Below, one piece after another: positions 28,901 through 41,360 of a DNA stretch of 55,260 nucleotides (positions within the stretch are counted from its first letter, which is position 1; each line of letters opens with the position of its first letter). The stretch is taken from positions 3,378,591 to 3,433,850 of the forward strand of contig BFEA01000056.1 in NCBI GenBank assembly GCA_003427395.1, given 5' to 3'. A program made the position numbers and the translations under genes. The notes beneath the pieces are model-generated. The model did no database searches, was not told the origin of the DNA, and saw only the letters and a list, made by a program, of their open reading frames with translations. The DNA is from Chara braunii. Taxonomy: Eukaryota; Streptophyta; Charophyceae; Charales; Characeae.

Positions 28901-31735
28901 AGTTCTGCAGACGGAGCTGGAGGACGGCAGTGGAGTGTGGCGAGGAGGAGGAGACATTCATAGCCTGGCTGTAGCACTCTACTTCATCCCATGGTTGGCT
29001 AGTCTAGGGGGATTTACGGCAGCGCAAAAAGGAGCGGTCGTGAGATGCGATAGGGGGCGACGACGACGCTGCGGCGCTGGGAAGGTGTTGTGGCACGGCG
29101 TCATCGGCGGCCATAACGACAGTACATCCGGCGGCACGGCGACACTTGAATTTTCTTCTAGCGGGGAAGTGTTGCCAGATTGGTAGCGAGGTGATACTTG
29201 TTTTTTTTCTTTCTTTGGTGTGGAAATGCTGATAGATTAGCGACACGACAATAGGGATTTCGGCACGATAGCGGCGGAGTTTTTTTTTTTACGGCGCGGT
29301 GTCTGTTTGTTTGATAAGGTTGTGCTACTAGAGTTGAAGTGTGTGGCGGCCGCAACCTGACGTGGTGACAGTTGGAGCGCGAGGCACTATGAAATCTGTG
29401 TGAGGAGCGAATGTTGGTGGCAAAGGATCATAAGGGACCACTTGGGATCGGTTGGGACAGACGTGGGACCAGTTGGGATTGTCTTGGAAGTAACATTTTT
29501 TTTTTTGGAACTCGTGTGACTTACCGTCATCGAAACTGGGACTACCGCGTGTGGGACTTGCGAGTCGGGAACGGATTGGGACAAGCAGTTGGCTTGAGAC
29601 TTGCCTTGGGACTGCAGTTTTCTTTGGCAACAAGTATATTATTTCTTGGTTTTCTTGAGTGAGCCAGGACGCGTTCAACACCACTTCACTCAAGGTCAGT
29701 CAGTTGATTGACTCAGATTCTTTTTCACACCTGTATGAGCCTACACTTTGCTTGACCATGTTTGTTTTGAATGTTCAAAATAAAAGGTTGAGTAAAACAT
29801 ATGCGGTCATGCATGTGAAAAGTGGGATCTGACGAGAGTATGGGTTGCAGGATTTTCTGGACCTGTTGGTTGTTTTTGTATGTGCAAGTAGGTAGAAGGA
29901 TGCTTGCAAAGGAGATTGATTATGCCTATTTGAGAAAATGGAAAAGAAGTGTTTTCTTTTGACTTATCACCTGCCTGCATGCCAATAAGGGTTGGTCGTT
30001 TTGAAAATGTTCATTTTGTGCGCACCGTAAAATGAATCCGATTGAAATAAAGCAGATAAGGTCAAATGAACTTGGTCTTTTGCTGAGGACTACCGTTCTA
30101 TCCTGAATGACTTTATATGTCGGTACCTGTCAAATGATTTTCATTTTTTATCTCCTTTGTCTTTTTTTCGTCAAAGTTACCCTGAATTCAGGAGATATAC
30201 GAATAATTGAAAGCTACTTGCAGTGGATACATCCTCTCTCTCAAGGAAGCATCTGGGGCGGGGGTTCGTTGCTTTAGGAGCCGACCCAGTTTATCGACCC
30301 AGAGTAGACCGTTCTACAGGGGGATACTTTCCGATTCGGTGGAGACGGTCCGACTTCTGAGATCCGAGTATTGTGCTCGTGCGAGGAGTACCCCAAACCA
30401 CTTCCTAGAGCGAGAGGCATGCAACACTTCAAGCAATGCACCTAATCAAGAATCATCCACAAAGCATCCTGTCATCCAAAAAGATTGGGCAGATGTGGAA
30501 ATGGGTTTGTCCGTACCTAATCTTAGGTCGGCGGTAGGTAAAATAAATAACTTTGGCAGTGTATCTCATCAAGTTAAAACTAAGGTTGTCCGACTACCGT
30601 GTCGGTTGCATTTATGTTATTGTCGAAAGCCAACTCCTCGTTGACGGTTGTTTGATTTTTTATGGAAATCGACCCGGGGTGGTCGAGTTTTATTTTGATC
30701 TCGTGTATCTTTATGATGATTTTTTATTCTTTCGATTATCATTGCAGATGGGATATACATTCCTATCGACTAAGTACGGTTCCTTTTGGTATAACTATTT
30801 GTGATTGTTATAACTTTTTTTTGACTCATGTTTGAAGGGACAAGGAGATTTCACGCTTGGTTGAGACCATCCTTGTCGACCGGCGTACGCTTCGTACTTA
30901 GGAGATCAGCGCCCTAAGGAACGAACAACGTCCGAGTTCAATAGGCGTTTTAATCGCGCATACCTATACTACAGCGAGCGAGCAAACACCCTCGGCTGAC
31001 CCACCTCTGCAACTGCATGTAAAAACTTTCGCACGTGGGTCAGTAGCTCGGTAGGGATACGCCTCTAAGGGTGGTGACAACCCCTTAGGGAAGCAAGCTT
31101 ATGGCCCGCGGGAACCTATCCTGTCGTAGGGGACCGCGAGATGTACAGTTGGCGCACCCGGCTAGAGCGGCAAAGGGATGACGTGACCGCGTCCGTCTCT
31201 GCGGTTCGTGGGATTGTTTATGCGTCATCCCCGAGTTGTCTCTTTGTTAAGTTTGTTTTGTGTAAACTCCTCGTGACATGGCCGGGAGGGCTCCAACCTT
31301 TTCATGAGAAAAGACGGGGGTTGATGCGCTCGACAATGTTTTTGCCCAGGTTGAGTAGAAGCCTGAACGACGCTGGACGGCGCTCGGGCATCGCCCTGTA
31401 ACCTCCATAGGAGCTTGATGCCTTGGATAGAGATCTGGGGATTGCTGAGGGTGAAAGACAATCATAATGCTCGACCAAATGCTACAATCTGGGTGGCGAG
31501 GGTCGGCGCTGGGATGACACTGCCCTGTAACCTAACTAGATTGGGGTGTGAGCCCGGGTGGAGGCTTCGTTGGTAAACAGTATTGGTTCAGTAGAGATTG
31601 GCTGGTTGGTATGGATAACTGAGATTAGGGTTAGGGTAGTATGTGAGTTATGAGTACTCAGCATCAATCTCTATTATCTCAATCATCTTGAAGTGTTCCT
31701 GAATTATCCCAAATTCTCATCAATGTATTCCAATT
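28901..31735. other. No gene recognised
   Basis: I see no supported coding region. Local features: many GGGAC motifs at 29430-29610, and a hairpin CTAAGGG/CCCTTAG near 31060-31080. The 13-mer GATGCGCTCGACA at 31323-31335 matches the end of the LTR at 16431-16443, perhaps a trace of the same family. CCCTGTAACCT occurs twice (about 31395 and 31523). Confidence 0.4.
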
Positions 31736-31737
31736 AT

Positions 31738-31820
31738 ATGGGACGCTGGGCCCTTTCCCAGCACGTGCTGCTCGCCACGAATAGATTGGAGTATTAAAAA
31801 AAAAAAAAAAAAAAAAAAAA
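31738..31820 (+). mobile_element. A-tailed retroposon 3' end (tail family copy 1)
   Basis: GGGACGCTGG is followed by a hairpin GCTGGG/CCCAGC (31745-31750/31757-31762), CCACGAATAGATTGGAG and a ~24-base A-tail. The same tail recurs at 32560-32639 and 53416-53490. It looks like the structured 3' end of a LINE or SINE; the body upstream is not identified. Confidence 0.65.
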
Positions 31821-31859
31821 CATTTTTTATTAGGGGTAACTAGGGCACAGTCACAAAAG

Positions 31860-32558
31860 CAGTTCTAAATGCATTTCAAACTGCGTTTTTTAATTCCTGT
31901 CCCGTCGGAAGTTTACTATGTATTCGATACTGAATCGACAGGTAATTGAACTGGCGACGCCGAACAGCGGGGGATCGCTAACGCAAGCAACGCTATTCGA
32001 GTACTGCCTGCATGCTAGAACCTGTTGTCGGGGTGGCGCAAGCACTAAGGAAAATGCAGGCATGGGCGTGAGGTGGGATAGTAGTCTATCGGGGGCAATA
32101 CCAAGCCACCCACCATGGCTGACTTTGGTCGGATGTTACCAGCATTCCCCGTGATTTCGAGATAGGACGGAGAAGAAAGTGGGGCCGAACACGGGGCAGG
32201 GTTTGTGTGCCGACAACAAACCATACACGAAACTCGATCAGGGGCGGTAGCCCTGGTCTTAGATGCGGAGCTGTTGTGTCGCTTGCAGCCGGAGCTTTAT
32301 TTTACATCTATTTGCTGCCTATTGACTGGGGAGATATGGGTTTGACAGCTGTTTACATCCATGCTGGTGGTAGTCATAGGTGGATTGAATAGGTTTCACC
32401 AATCTAATTCATGGTTGGGAGGCTTTTTGACACACATATTCTAGTGACTTGGTTGAGTTTGAGTAGTGGACCATGAATGTTTCTGAGTTCTTCCTTTTCT
32501 TCGATTGTTCTTAGCCGAAGCCGAGTAATGGGCCCGGTAGCTTATTTTTTGTATTCTG
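31860..32558. other. No gene recognised
   Basis: Lies between two A-tailed retroposon ends and may be the body of copy 2. No conserved protein is seen. Confidence 0.35.
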
Positions 32559-32559
32559 A

Positions 32560-32639
32560 TGAGGGACGCTGACCCTGGTTCCCAACCGTGTTGCTCCCCT
32601 CGAATAGATTGGAGCATCATCTCATTAAAAAAAAAAAAA
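32560..32639 (+). mobile_element. A-tailed retroposon 3' end (tail family copy 2)
   Basis: GAGGGACGCTGACCC, TGTTGCTCCCC, CGAATAGATTGGAGCATCAT, then an A-tail at 32626-32639. TGCTCC/GGAGCA can pair. Confidence 0.65.
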
Positions 32640-32927
32640 GGTTGTGGTGGTGGCAGTGCGCGTTCTTTGACTTGTTACACGGGAAGATGGCGATCCGATT
32701 GTACTGAATTGCCACGATAGACAATTGGATTGTTGGTGAAGCGTGTTGGATGGGTTGACCAAAGGAGGATGGAATTCAAACGGGCGATGCTGTCAACTTC
32801 TGTGTGTATAGGGTGGGGTGTGGGAATTGACGACACTCAAGTGGGGTGACTTGCATTTTCGCCTGGCGATAAGAAGACAGGTGGTATTCACGTGCACAAA
32901 AGTGGGATGTCAACAACAACAATTCTG

Positions 32928-34745
32928 TCAGGGAGGGTGGGGGTTATGAGGAGGGGGCTGGTCGGGGAGGAGAACAAAGGACAGGGGGGAGGCTGTGAAG
33001 GGGACGAAGAAATGAGATAGCCGTTTGTAGGCCCAGGCATTTTCGTCCTGCCTCCAGTGTTTACAGCATATCTGTGCATTGTGGATATTTGCAATCGCTT
33101 TCGTCGGTCTCAGCCACTCATCCGAGAAGTGATTCCTCATTTCCTCTGTTTTCTGGGCCTTGGCGTGAGGGGAGAGGATCGGGTTATCGTCCATCAGCCT
33201 TATTCGGTCTCGGAGGTGGTCCCGAGTTGCTTTCACCCTGGCTGTCAAGTAATTTGAGATGTGTTCTTTGGCTTGGGGGAGGCCGAAAGTGTGCTGGTTT
33301 CGTTCGAATGAGCAGCGGGCACGCCAGGTTATCATCAGCAGCTCCAGTCTTGTGATTTGAAAGAGGTTCCTTTCATAGGACCAGTTTGGCGGGATGTCCA
33401 CCCTGTTCCCCAGGAGCAGCATCCTGGGTTGCCAAGGGAACTGGGAGCCTGTGAGGGTCGTCCACGCGGCGTCCCACCACCTACAGATCTGGGAGGCCAT
33501 GAGGCAACCCAACAGGCAGTGCTCCAGGGTCGCTCGAGCAGGCTGGGAGGTTCTACAACAGTAGCGGCATATAGGAGAAAGGAGGCCTCGTTGTTCCAGG
33601 TTTGTTCTTGTAACGAGCCAGTCGGGGGTGGGCAGACATCGGTACAGGATCTGCCATTGGAGTGCCCTGTGCGTTGTCGGCATTATATGAGTGTATTGTG
33701 ACCAAGAGAAGCTACTGAGGTCCTCTGGGGGGAGGATCGAATCCCTCGCCCATCGTCTCTTTATCAGGGCATCCGTCGGGCAGTTTCTGTGCAGTCTGCG
33801 GTAACCGTGTTTCACCGTATATTGCCCGATTTTGAGGGGTTTGGCTGAGGGTGGCTGTGTCCATTGCCACTCCATGGGATCGAAGGGGAGAGTGGCCAAG
33901 GGAGCGTCCGGGTGGAAGGCGGTGGACGTTCCATCCGTTTCCTCCAGTACTCGCACTCTGACAAGGCCGGACCAGGTGGAGTCATGATCACCGTCCTCGT
34001 TTCTCAGCACCAGGGAGCATCTTGCCCCCGGGCGGGATATGTTGTATGCTTCCAATCGCACCTGGTTGTCGGACTTTTGTGTCACCCGGCCGACCAACGT
34101 CGGCGAGGAGAGTTGTGTCCATTTGACCACCCAGTCCCCTTCTTGGATGGTGGGCCGGTGCTTACGCTGTTGTATCCATGCCAGGGGGACGGCCTCCTGC
34201 AGCTGACGCAACTTTTCGGTCCTGTCCCTGATGTATTTTAGTATGTCAGTCGTTTGGATATCAGATTTCCATGTATTTTGCTTAAAGTTCCATATGTCAG
34301 CCAGCATGTAGACCCCCTTGGCCACCCAACCACACCAGTGTGACCTGTTATCGAGGCTAAAGGGCTTCCCGTCGTGGTCGGTAATGTTGGGGTTTCCAAA
34401 GAGCGGTTGTTTGATAATGTCATGCCAGAGGGCCGGCGGGGGAAGCCTGTTCGGGCCCATCTCCCGCCACAGCTTAACCATCCCCGGCCACAGCGAGTCA
34501 TTTGCAATGTCTTTCTTGGCTCGCGCCCGTGGCGTCTGTGGGTCGGGCAAGAAGGACACTCCGGGGACTGACCAAGAGGGGTTGGTAAGCCATTGCAGCG
34601 CATGGACAGGAGCGTCTGCAGGAGAGGGTGGGGCCAAATTTGACAGCTGCAATTCGGCATACGGGGCCCACAGTATGTCATCGCCCATGAGCAGGCGAAT
34701 CAAGATCTTGAAGGGAAGGGCTTTCATCTGATCATGTGGCTCCAA
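32928..34745 (-). pseudogene. LINE C-terminal region with RT-associated zinc finger
   Basis: 605 codons in frame with the RT after the nonsense codon. Residues about 356-430 carry the zf-RVT-like pattern RALQWQILYRCLPTPD, then C393, C396 and H409-C410/C414 (LEHCLLGC), then WWDAAW. Upstream lies a linker with DIWNFKQNTW and WVVKWTQLSSP. The C-terminus is proline-rich. The second LINE copy matches this part closely, which confirms its extent. Confidence 0.85.
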
Positions 34746-34832
34746 AATAGTGAGTCCTCCCTTTGATCGGGGTTGGGCTATGTAGTCCCACGCAACCCTG
34801 GGGAGGAACGAAGGGTCCTCATGGTCATTTTT

Positions 34833-35933
34833 CTAAACATAGGCCGCCGCCGCACGCTTCAGTCTTTGGAGAAGTTTAGGTTGTATGGGCCAGCAGGCAG
34901 CCTTGTACCACATGGTAGAAAAAATGGTCGTTTTTAGTGCCAATGCTCTTCCGACTATGGAAGTATGCAGACCCTTCCATCTGGCCAGTCTCGTCATCGC
35001 CTCCTCGATCAGTGTGTCCCCGTGATCCGGCGGAGGGCCCATTGTCGTGAGTGCGACCCCCATGACCCTTATCGATTCCTCCCGATGTTTCCATGTAACG
35101 GCTGGTTCGGGCGGGGGTGGGCAGTCCCGGGGGTGGAGCCACCAGCCCTCAGTCTTGGATCCCCAATTGACCACCATGTTCGACGCCGTTGAGAATGTTT
35201 GTATGGTGTCCACCAGGGCCTGGAAGGATGCTCGATTAGCTCTCATGAGCACCGTCAGATCGTCGGCAAAGAGAGACGTGACCGGAATCAGATGGTGTGG
35301 TATTTTAGGAACGTCAATCTGTTGTATGAGTGGGTTGGCCCTTATGGCAGATGCCAGGGCCTCCATGATGATGACGAAGAACAAGGGCGCAATGGGGTCA
35401 CCCTGCCTGACCGACCGTTTGAGGGGGAAGGGGTTGGAGAGGTGGCCGTTGGCCATCACGTTGGTGGTCACTGTTCTATGGAGGGTGTCCACCCATCTCC
35501 TAATATTCGGTCCCAGGTTCATTGCTTGCATGCACAAGTCCAAGAAAGCCCAATCGACATGGTCATAGGCTTTTTCGAAGTCAATGAAGAGGATGGCCGC
35601 CTCCTTTCCCCTCTGCCGAGCATATTTGATGGTCTCATTCACTAGCAGTATGTTATCCTGTATGTTGCGTCCGGGGATAAAGCCAGATTGGTCTGGGTGA
35701 ATGAGATGGCGCATGTGCGGCAGCAGCGTGTTCGTGAGGGTTTTCGCCACTATTTTGTACGGGACCGGCAAGAGAGTGATGGGTCTGTAATTCCTCACTT
35801 CGTTTTTCGTCCCCTTTTTGTAGAGCAGCGTGGTAACCCCTTGGTTAAGCAGGCCCCCAAAAGTGCCTTCTTCCAGGACTGCGCCATGTAATCCATCAAA
35901 TCCTGTCGGAAAACTTCCCAGAAGGCGAGCCAA
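34833..35933 (-). pseudogene. LINE reverse transcriptase
   Basis: A 366-codon frame with the RT blocks in order: NYRPITLLPVPYKI (48-61), DQSGFIPGRNIQDNIL (81-96), LFIDFEKAYDHVDW (115-128), RQGDPIAPLFF (176-186) and FADDL (222-226). The catalytic aspartates (about 118, 224, 225) are present. It ends with a TAG after AAAAYV; the same frame continues downstream with PRVAWDYIAQPRSKGGL, so the stop is a nonsense mutation. The start codon is not the natural one, because the ORF was originally fused to the endonuclease. Confidence 0.92.
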
Positions 35934-37470
35934 AACTCCTTAGGAAAGGAGTCGAGGCCCGGCGTTTTTTCATCTTCCATTTGTTGCAGCGCGGTGTAGA
36001 CCTCATCATGAGAAAGCGGAGCTTCTAGGGATTGGCTGGCGGCGTGAGGAAGAGCTATATTAAGGTTGGCCAACAGTTGTTGCCTCGCATTCCCCACGCT
36101 TTCCTGTGACCTTCGGGGCATACGGGAAGTAAAGAGGTCCTTGTAGTATTGGGCCGCGTAGTCCACCACCGCGTAGGGGTTGGAAGCATCTGGTTGCGAG
36201 TCATCCAGTGGGTGTTTGAGGGAGGCAATCGTTGCTTGTCTTGCTCTGGCCTTAGCCTTCTGGAAAAAGGTTTTGGCCATGGTACCCTCCATCTGGTTCT
36301 TTTTTCTTTTGGCTTGCAGTCTCCACCCTTCGGCCTGTTCATCCAGGTATTCCTGCAGCCTATCCCTCGCTTGCAGCAGATGGGAGTAGACCTCCATGTC
36401 GAGGGGTTTGGAGGATAGTTCATCATCCCATTGCTCAAGTGTGTACAACAATCCCTCCAATGTGGCTTTTCTCTCCCTTGCTCTTTTCAGAGCATACTTT
36501 TTAACCCTTTCTTTGAGGCGTCCAATCCCTACATTAAACCATTCCACCACAGATTGGTATTCCGGACTTTTGGATTTCCAATAATCCCAGAATTCGGTCA
36601 CACATTGGTGGAAGGAGGGCAGTTTAAGGAGGGAGGCATTAAATTTGAAAAAGTCGGGCCCTCGTGAGAAAGGCGGGCGCATGAGCAATCCAAGGGCAAT
36701 CATCTTGTGGTCAAAGGATCGAGAGGGGCTGAATGGGAGGACGGCTGCCTCCATCAGGGGGCGCTTGAGGTCGTCGGAAATGAGGAGGAGATCAATTCTG
36801 GAATTGGAGAGACCATCATTGCCCCTGGATCTAATACAGGTGAAGGCTTGTTTAGAGGGATGAAGGACCCGGAACGAGTCCAGCAGCCTGAATTCCGCCA
36901 AGAGCTGATTGAACATTAGCATATCAAGCCCCTGCTGCGAGGGGGACATGCTGCCCTCTTGTGACAGGCTCCTCCTATCCAGGGCAGGGTCGGGTGCTAA
37001 ATTGAAGTCCCCGCCCAGAATCAGGGGAATGTCCGAGGGGAGGACATGCATAAGTTGCATGAAAAAGTGAGCCCGCTCGGCCTGCGAGTTGGGAGCATAG
37101 ACGCTCGCGAGGCAAATTTCCTCTTCTTCCCACAACGCTTTTATGAAGATCCACCTGCCGTGGATGTCATTTTTTTGCACAGACAGAGGCTTGAGTCTTG
37201 AAGTGGGGGGGATCCAGATGCCCACCCCAGCAGAGTGGTAGGATGGTGCATGGGCGTTATAGGAATTGTATGGCCACACATCCTTCTGTTTTGCTGCGTG
37301 CGTCGGATTATCAAGCAAGTGTGTCTCTTGTACGCACACAGCGTCCGGCCAGTAGGCCGAATCGTTCATTCGGATCATGTCCCATATCGCGTTTTTTTTT
37401 TTGTGGGGAGGCCGCAACAAGACCATTTACATTTATCGAACGAACATCGAGGTCCGCTTTCCTCAACGTC
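35795..37470 (-). pseudogene. LINE APE-type endonuclease, frameshifted
   Basis: The domain nicks target DNA to prime reverse transcription. Motifs in the 543-codon frame from 37426: VCVQETHL (30-37), ASVYAPN (107-113), GGDFN (138-142), SRIDLLLIS (209-217) and SFDHKMI (237-243). The expected start, RSINVNGLVAASP, is in another frame and is joined to the rest at a run of ten A (minus strand, about 37390-37399), so a homopolymer slip broke the ORF. At the other end, after PGLDSFPKEFW, the frame is lost near 35885-35895, where the RT frame takes over. Confidence 0.88.
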
Positions 37471-37499
37471 GTAGACCAGGCAGGTGGTTTCCGGAGGGG

Positions 37500-37647
37500 N
37501 NNNNNNNNNNNNNNNNNNNNNNNNNNNNNNNNNNNNNNNNNNNNNNNNNNNNNNNNNNNNNNNNNNNNNNNNNNNNNNNNNNNNNNNNNNNNNNNNNNNN
37601 NNNNNNNNNNNNNNNNNNNNNNNNNNNNNNNNNNNNNNNNNNNNNNN
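37500..37647. other. Assembly gap (N)
   Basis: 148 undetermined bases inside the LINE, just upstream of its endonuclease. Confidence 0.99.
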
Positions 37648-38163
37648 GAGGCTAGCGAGGGATGTTGTGGCCGGATCCCTGTGAGGGGCATCGGGTTTCG
37701 GCTTCCGGGAGGCACTGGCGGTGTCCTTGAGGTGCTCATGGTGCTGTCCATTGGTGGCAAGGTGGTTGTGCGGGCCACAAGCCCATTGGTGCGATCACCA
37801 CTACCGGGGGGATGTCCGAGCAGGGATGAGGCCATGTGTGAGGACCAGCCCCAGCATATGCCTGATAGGGTATGTGAGCCAGGCCTGATTTGTTCGCAGT
37901 CTCGTGATCGGGAGCTGCCACAAGTCGTCCTCGGTCAACCACTGTATTGTTTCATGAACACTTTCGCCGGTGGCCACATGTAAAGGCAAGGAGGCCAGCA
38001 CCGGGCGAATCTGGGATGGGAAGGGAAGGCCTTCAGGCAGGGAAAGCCAGCTGAGAATTTCCTGCTCATTTATTCTCCAAGACGGTTGTAGCATGTTGGC
38101 AATTGTCTGCAGGTTCGGCCTTCCCTTCCATCCTGCCAAAGAAACCCCGGTGGGGAGATTTCG

Positions 38164-39366
38164 CTATTGGGCCTCCACTTTGAGAAGTCCGAAGAGGGAG
38201 TGGCCGGTGGAGGGGTCGTGGGTGGACAGAAGCAGCACAGTGTTATGATTAAGGTTTGACAGATCCCACTGCTCGTTTCTGTCCACCCAGTCACGCATTC
38301 TCCCCCTTGTGGGTACCTGGCCGTCCGTCTTTTCCGTGCCAGGGTTGACATTTGTTACTGTCGTGGAAAGGTGTGCGGGAGAAACGGTTGCTTCCTCAGT
38401 CTTCATCGGCTGTGCTGGTGGCACTTCCTCACCGCCCTCTTCCTCCGAGGAGGATAGGAGGTCAATGGGGTGGCTGTCAATGTTTGGTATGTGCAGTTCC
38501 AGGTCTTGCACGTATGGATGAGGGTCGTGGTCGAAACGAACAGAAACTCTTTCCAGGAGGTGTTTGGGGGGGGGAGGGTGTGAGGCGTGTGCAGCATAGT
38601 CCAGTTTGACTGTACTGTCTTGGGGAGCGTGTGCGGGTACCAGATCCATTATTTCAACCTGCTGCTGGTCCCCCCGCCCTTGGCTGTGCAGTGCAGGTTG
38701 TATTTTGAAAAGGTTGTTCTTGATCACCTTCTCGACGACCCCCTTTGCGAGGATTAGGATATAGGACCAGTCAATATCGGCGACCTCCTGGAATGCGTCA
38801 ACTGTTTCCACCATAGGGGGGCAAGAGGCTACCATATCCGCAATGACTTCCCAGTAATGCGGCGGGAGGGCTTCCGCCACTTGAATTTTCTCTTGCGCAA
38901 GGTAGGTCTCCAGCGCCCAATCGGAAATGGCTCTCATCCTTATTTTGACCCTTGTTATTTGGGACCACTTCATTGCAGTGTCCACGGCTTTAGGCAGAGA
39001 GGGCTCAGCGTCCATGTCTTGTTCCCCATTCTGCAGCCCCTGTGTTTGGGGGGGGCTCCTGAAGTTAGCCTGTTGGAGCGCGGCGGATTGCTGCGGCAGC
39101 TCATCTGAGAGGTCCATAGGGGATGGAGGGGGGTGGCAGGGAGGCCCACACTCAGGTAGTCCCTCCAGTGGGGGAGGGCGCTGCGGCTGCGAATCCTGGA
39201 GTGCATGGGACGAGTAGAGCCAAGCACAACTATTTCTTATCTGAGACCGCCACATGGAAAAGCCCGGCATATATAGCTGTTGAGCCAAGGACACAGATTC
39301 CGTCACAACACAACCCTCGGGGAAGATCCCGATGTCCCATTGCAACTGAGCGGCCCATTGCAGCAC
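38164..39366 (-). pseudogene. LINE middle ORF, 400 aa, function unknown
   Basis: An open frame with an Asp/Glu/Pro-rich second half (SSSEEEGGEE) and a helical segment around ITRVKIRMRAISDWALETYL. It lies between the gag-like ORF and the endonuclease. A further frame at 37801-38139 (112 aa) continues the region up to the N-gap. I cannot assign a function. Most LINEs lack such a long segment between ORF1 and the endonuclease. Confidence 0.45.
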
Positions 39367-39438
39367 CGGGCCAGTCGGGGAGGGGGAGAAGAAAGGGTCC
39401 GGTGGGTCGGGCTGTGGAGGGGGGGGGGGGCAATGGTC

Positions 39439-41304
39439 CTAATCAAGCATTTCTTGATCCGGCATCAGGCACTTCAGGTCATGTAGGGGGCAGGACGGAA
39501 GCATCACTGTGTCCACCATCTTGTCGGTGGCTGACTCTGTCGGCTGCGGTTGGGGCCGTTCGCCCAGGGGGAAGGATGGGAGTATCTCCGTGTCTGCCAT
39601 CCTGTCGATGGCTGTCGCTACCTGCAGAGGTCGTGGCAGCGAAATGTCCATGTCTGTGTGGGCTCGCAGGCCGGGCTGCTCGCAGACAGAGTCGTCACGG
39701 GTGTTGTCCACAGGGGCTGTAGCAGTTGAGAATAGGCAGTCCTTCATGAGGTCCTTTCCGGGATCCGTCCCGAGGCCCTCGATGGCTCGATTGTCCGGGC
39801 CCCCGACCTGTTCCTGTTCCAAGTCTTGAGCGTGGTCAGTGTGGCCACACAGCGGTAGGTCATTCCCCAGATTCTGTTGCTCGTTGGGCACCTCCCGTTC
39901 TTTCGCGCAAAGGCCATGGTCAAGAATGGGGGACCTGTCCGGTCCGGGCTGTGGCCCCGTGCCGTCCCATTCTGTCAACAGGGAACTCCGCCGGGTGTCG
40001 GGCACGGCATTGCCCGGGGGGGGGAGGAGAAGAAACTTCCTTTCACCCGTGATTTCCGAGAACACCTCCTTCAACGGTGTTATTGATTGAACAGGGGTCG
40101 GGGGAGGCATTAGTTTGGGCGTGGCCGGGAGGCCGACCACTATCTCATCCATAGGGAGGCGTGTCTGCTGTTTCTCCGCTTCACAGTCACCTCCATGCAG
40201 CATGGCTTTGATTTTTTTTTAGGCTGATTCTATCCTGCCATACCGCGCCATGGCCTTAACCAAGCCGCCCACCGTGCTCTTAACTCTTCCCAACCCTGTG
40301 GCGTCGTCACGCACGCGAGGGAGGGGTGGGACTGACTGCCTGTCCCGGGTGTCGTCTTGCAGCGCCACCCCATTCAATCCTGCCACACTTGCTGTGGCGG
40401 CTTGGAGATCATCAGCGGGGACACCGTGGTCCCTGTGTGTGGCGGGGCGGTGCCTTCCGTCTGTCAGCTGCAGGAGGGGCAGATGAGGGCGGGCATCGTC
40501 AACGGGGGCAGCATTGAGGGCCAAGCAGCCCGTGGGGCCATCATGTTTCTCCCACAACTGTGTGCCCAGTTGCAGCAATTGGGGAGAAGCCGGGGCAGGG
40601 GGGAGTCGGGAAGACCAGTGGTTGTTCCTTTTTGTGTCCTGCTCCGGCCCATCCAACCGCCGTTGTTGTCAGTGGACTGCTGTGTTGGTCTGCAGTTTCG
40701 AACACCCATCTGCTGTATTGGCAGGGGAATCGTCGAGCCACTGATTCACGACTTCCTTCTGCCCAACCCGCAGTGCCAATTCCCGCTGGTCGGTGACAGG
40801 GTGGTGCGGGCAATCAGTGGGGGGGGCTGAGATGGACTGTGTAACATGTGGGGGGAAAGGCAGCAAGCCGTCCCCCAGCTGCAGCCCGGGGAGATGCGTT
40901 TGTGTCCCAGGTCGGGCGGCTCTCTCCCCGGGCCGGCTATCTGGACAGTCAGTTTTGTCCCCCAGTTTATTATTGGATGCTCCCGCACGGACGTCGTTGG
41001 GGGGGAGGCATTTTCCGGCGTTAATTGTCTGCGTCAATTTGTGTGCTTGCACTAGGGATCTGAGACTGAGTCTCGGGTCCGTGGGTTTCTTGGATGGGGA
41101 TTTGCGGATGTTGTTCCCCTGTTGACACACAGCCGTCCTCTCTGTTGAGGGGACAGACTGAACAGGAGGACGGCCGCCCCGCAGCGGCTCCGGCCCCTGT
41201 TTTTTTTGTGTCTCCGGCACAGACTGTTCATGAGCGAGACAGATTGGACTTTGCACAGCGGTCAATTTGACCTGCTGCAAAGTGGTTGATTTGTCCTGCT
41301 GCAC
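39439..41304 (-). pseudogene. LINE middle region, three unassigned open frames
   Basis: Frames at 40669-41304 (211 aa), 40219-40656 (145 aa) and 39439-40203 (254 aa) follow ORF1 with little spacing and biased composition (Pro, Gln, Asp). No domain is recognised. They may be pieces of one long protein shared with 38164-39366. Confidence 0.4.
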
Positions 41305-41360
41305 CGGATCGGCCCACGGGAGCAGCGGTTGGGTCCCAGACGAAGGCTGCCCGCCGTGAT

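Noticed and set aside
29828-29870. CTGACGAG motif resembling a hammerhead core
   Set aside because: No GAAA box and no pairing stems around it.
32626-32639. A-tail as the 3' end of the large LINE
   Set aside because: The LINE is on the minus strand, so its tail would be a T-run on the given strand. This A-run belongs to a plus-strand retroposon.
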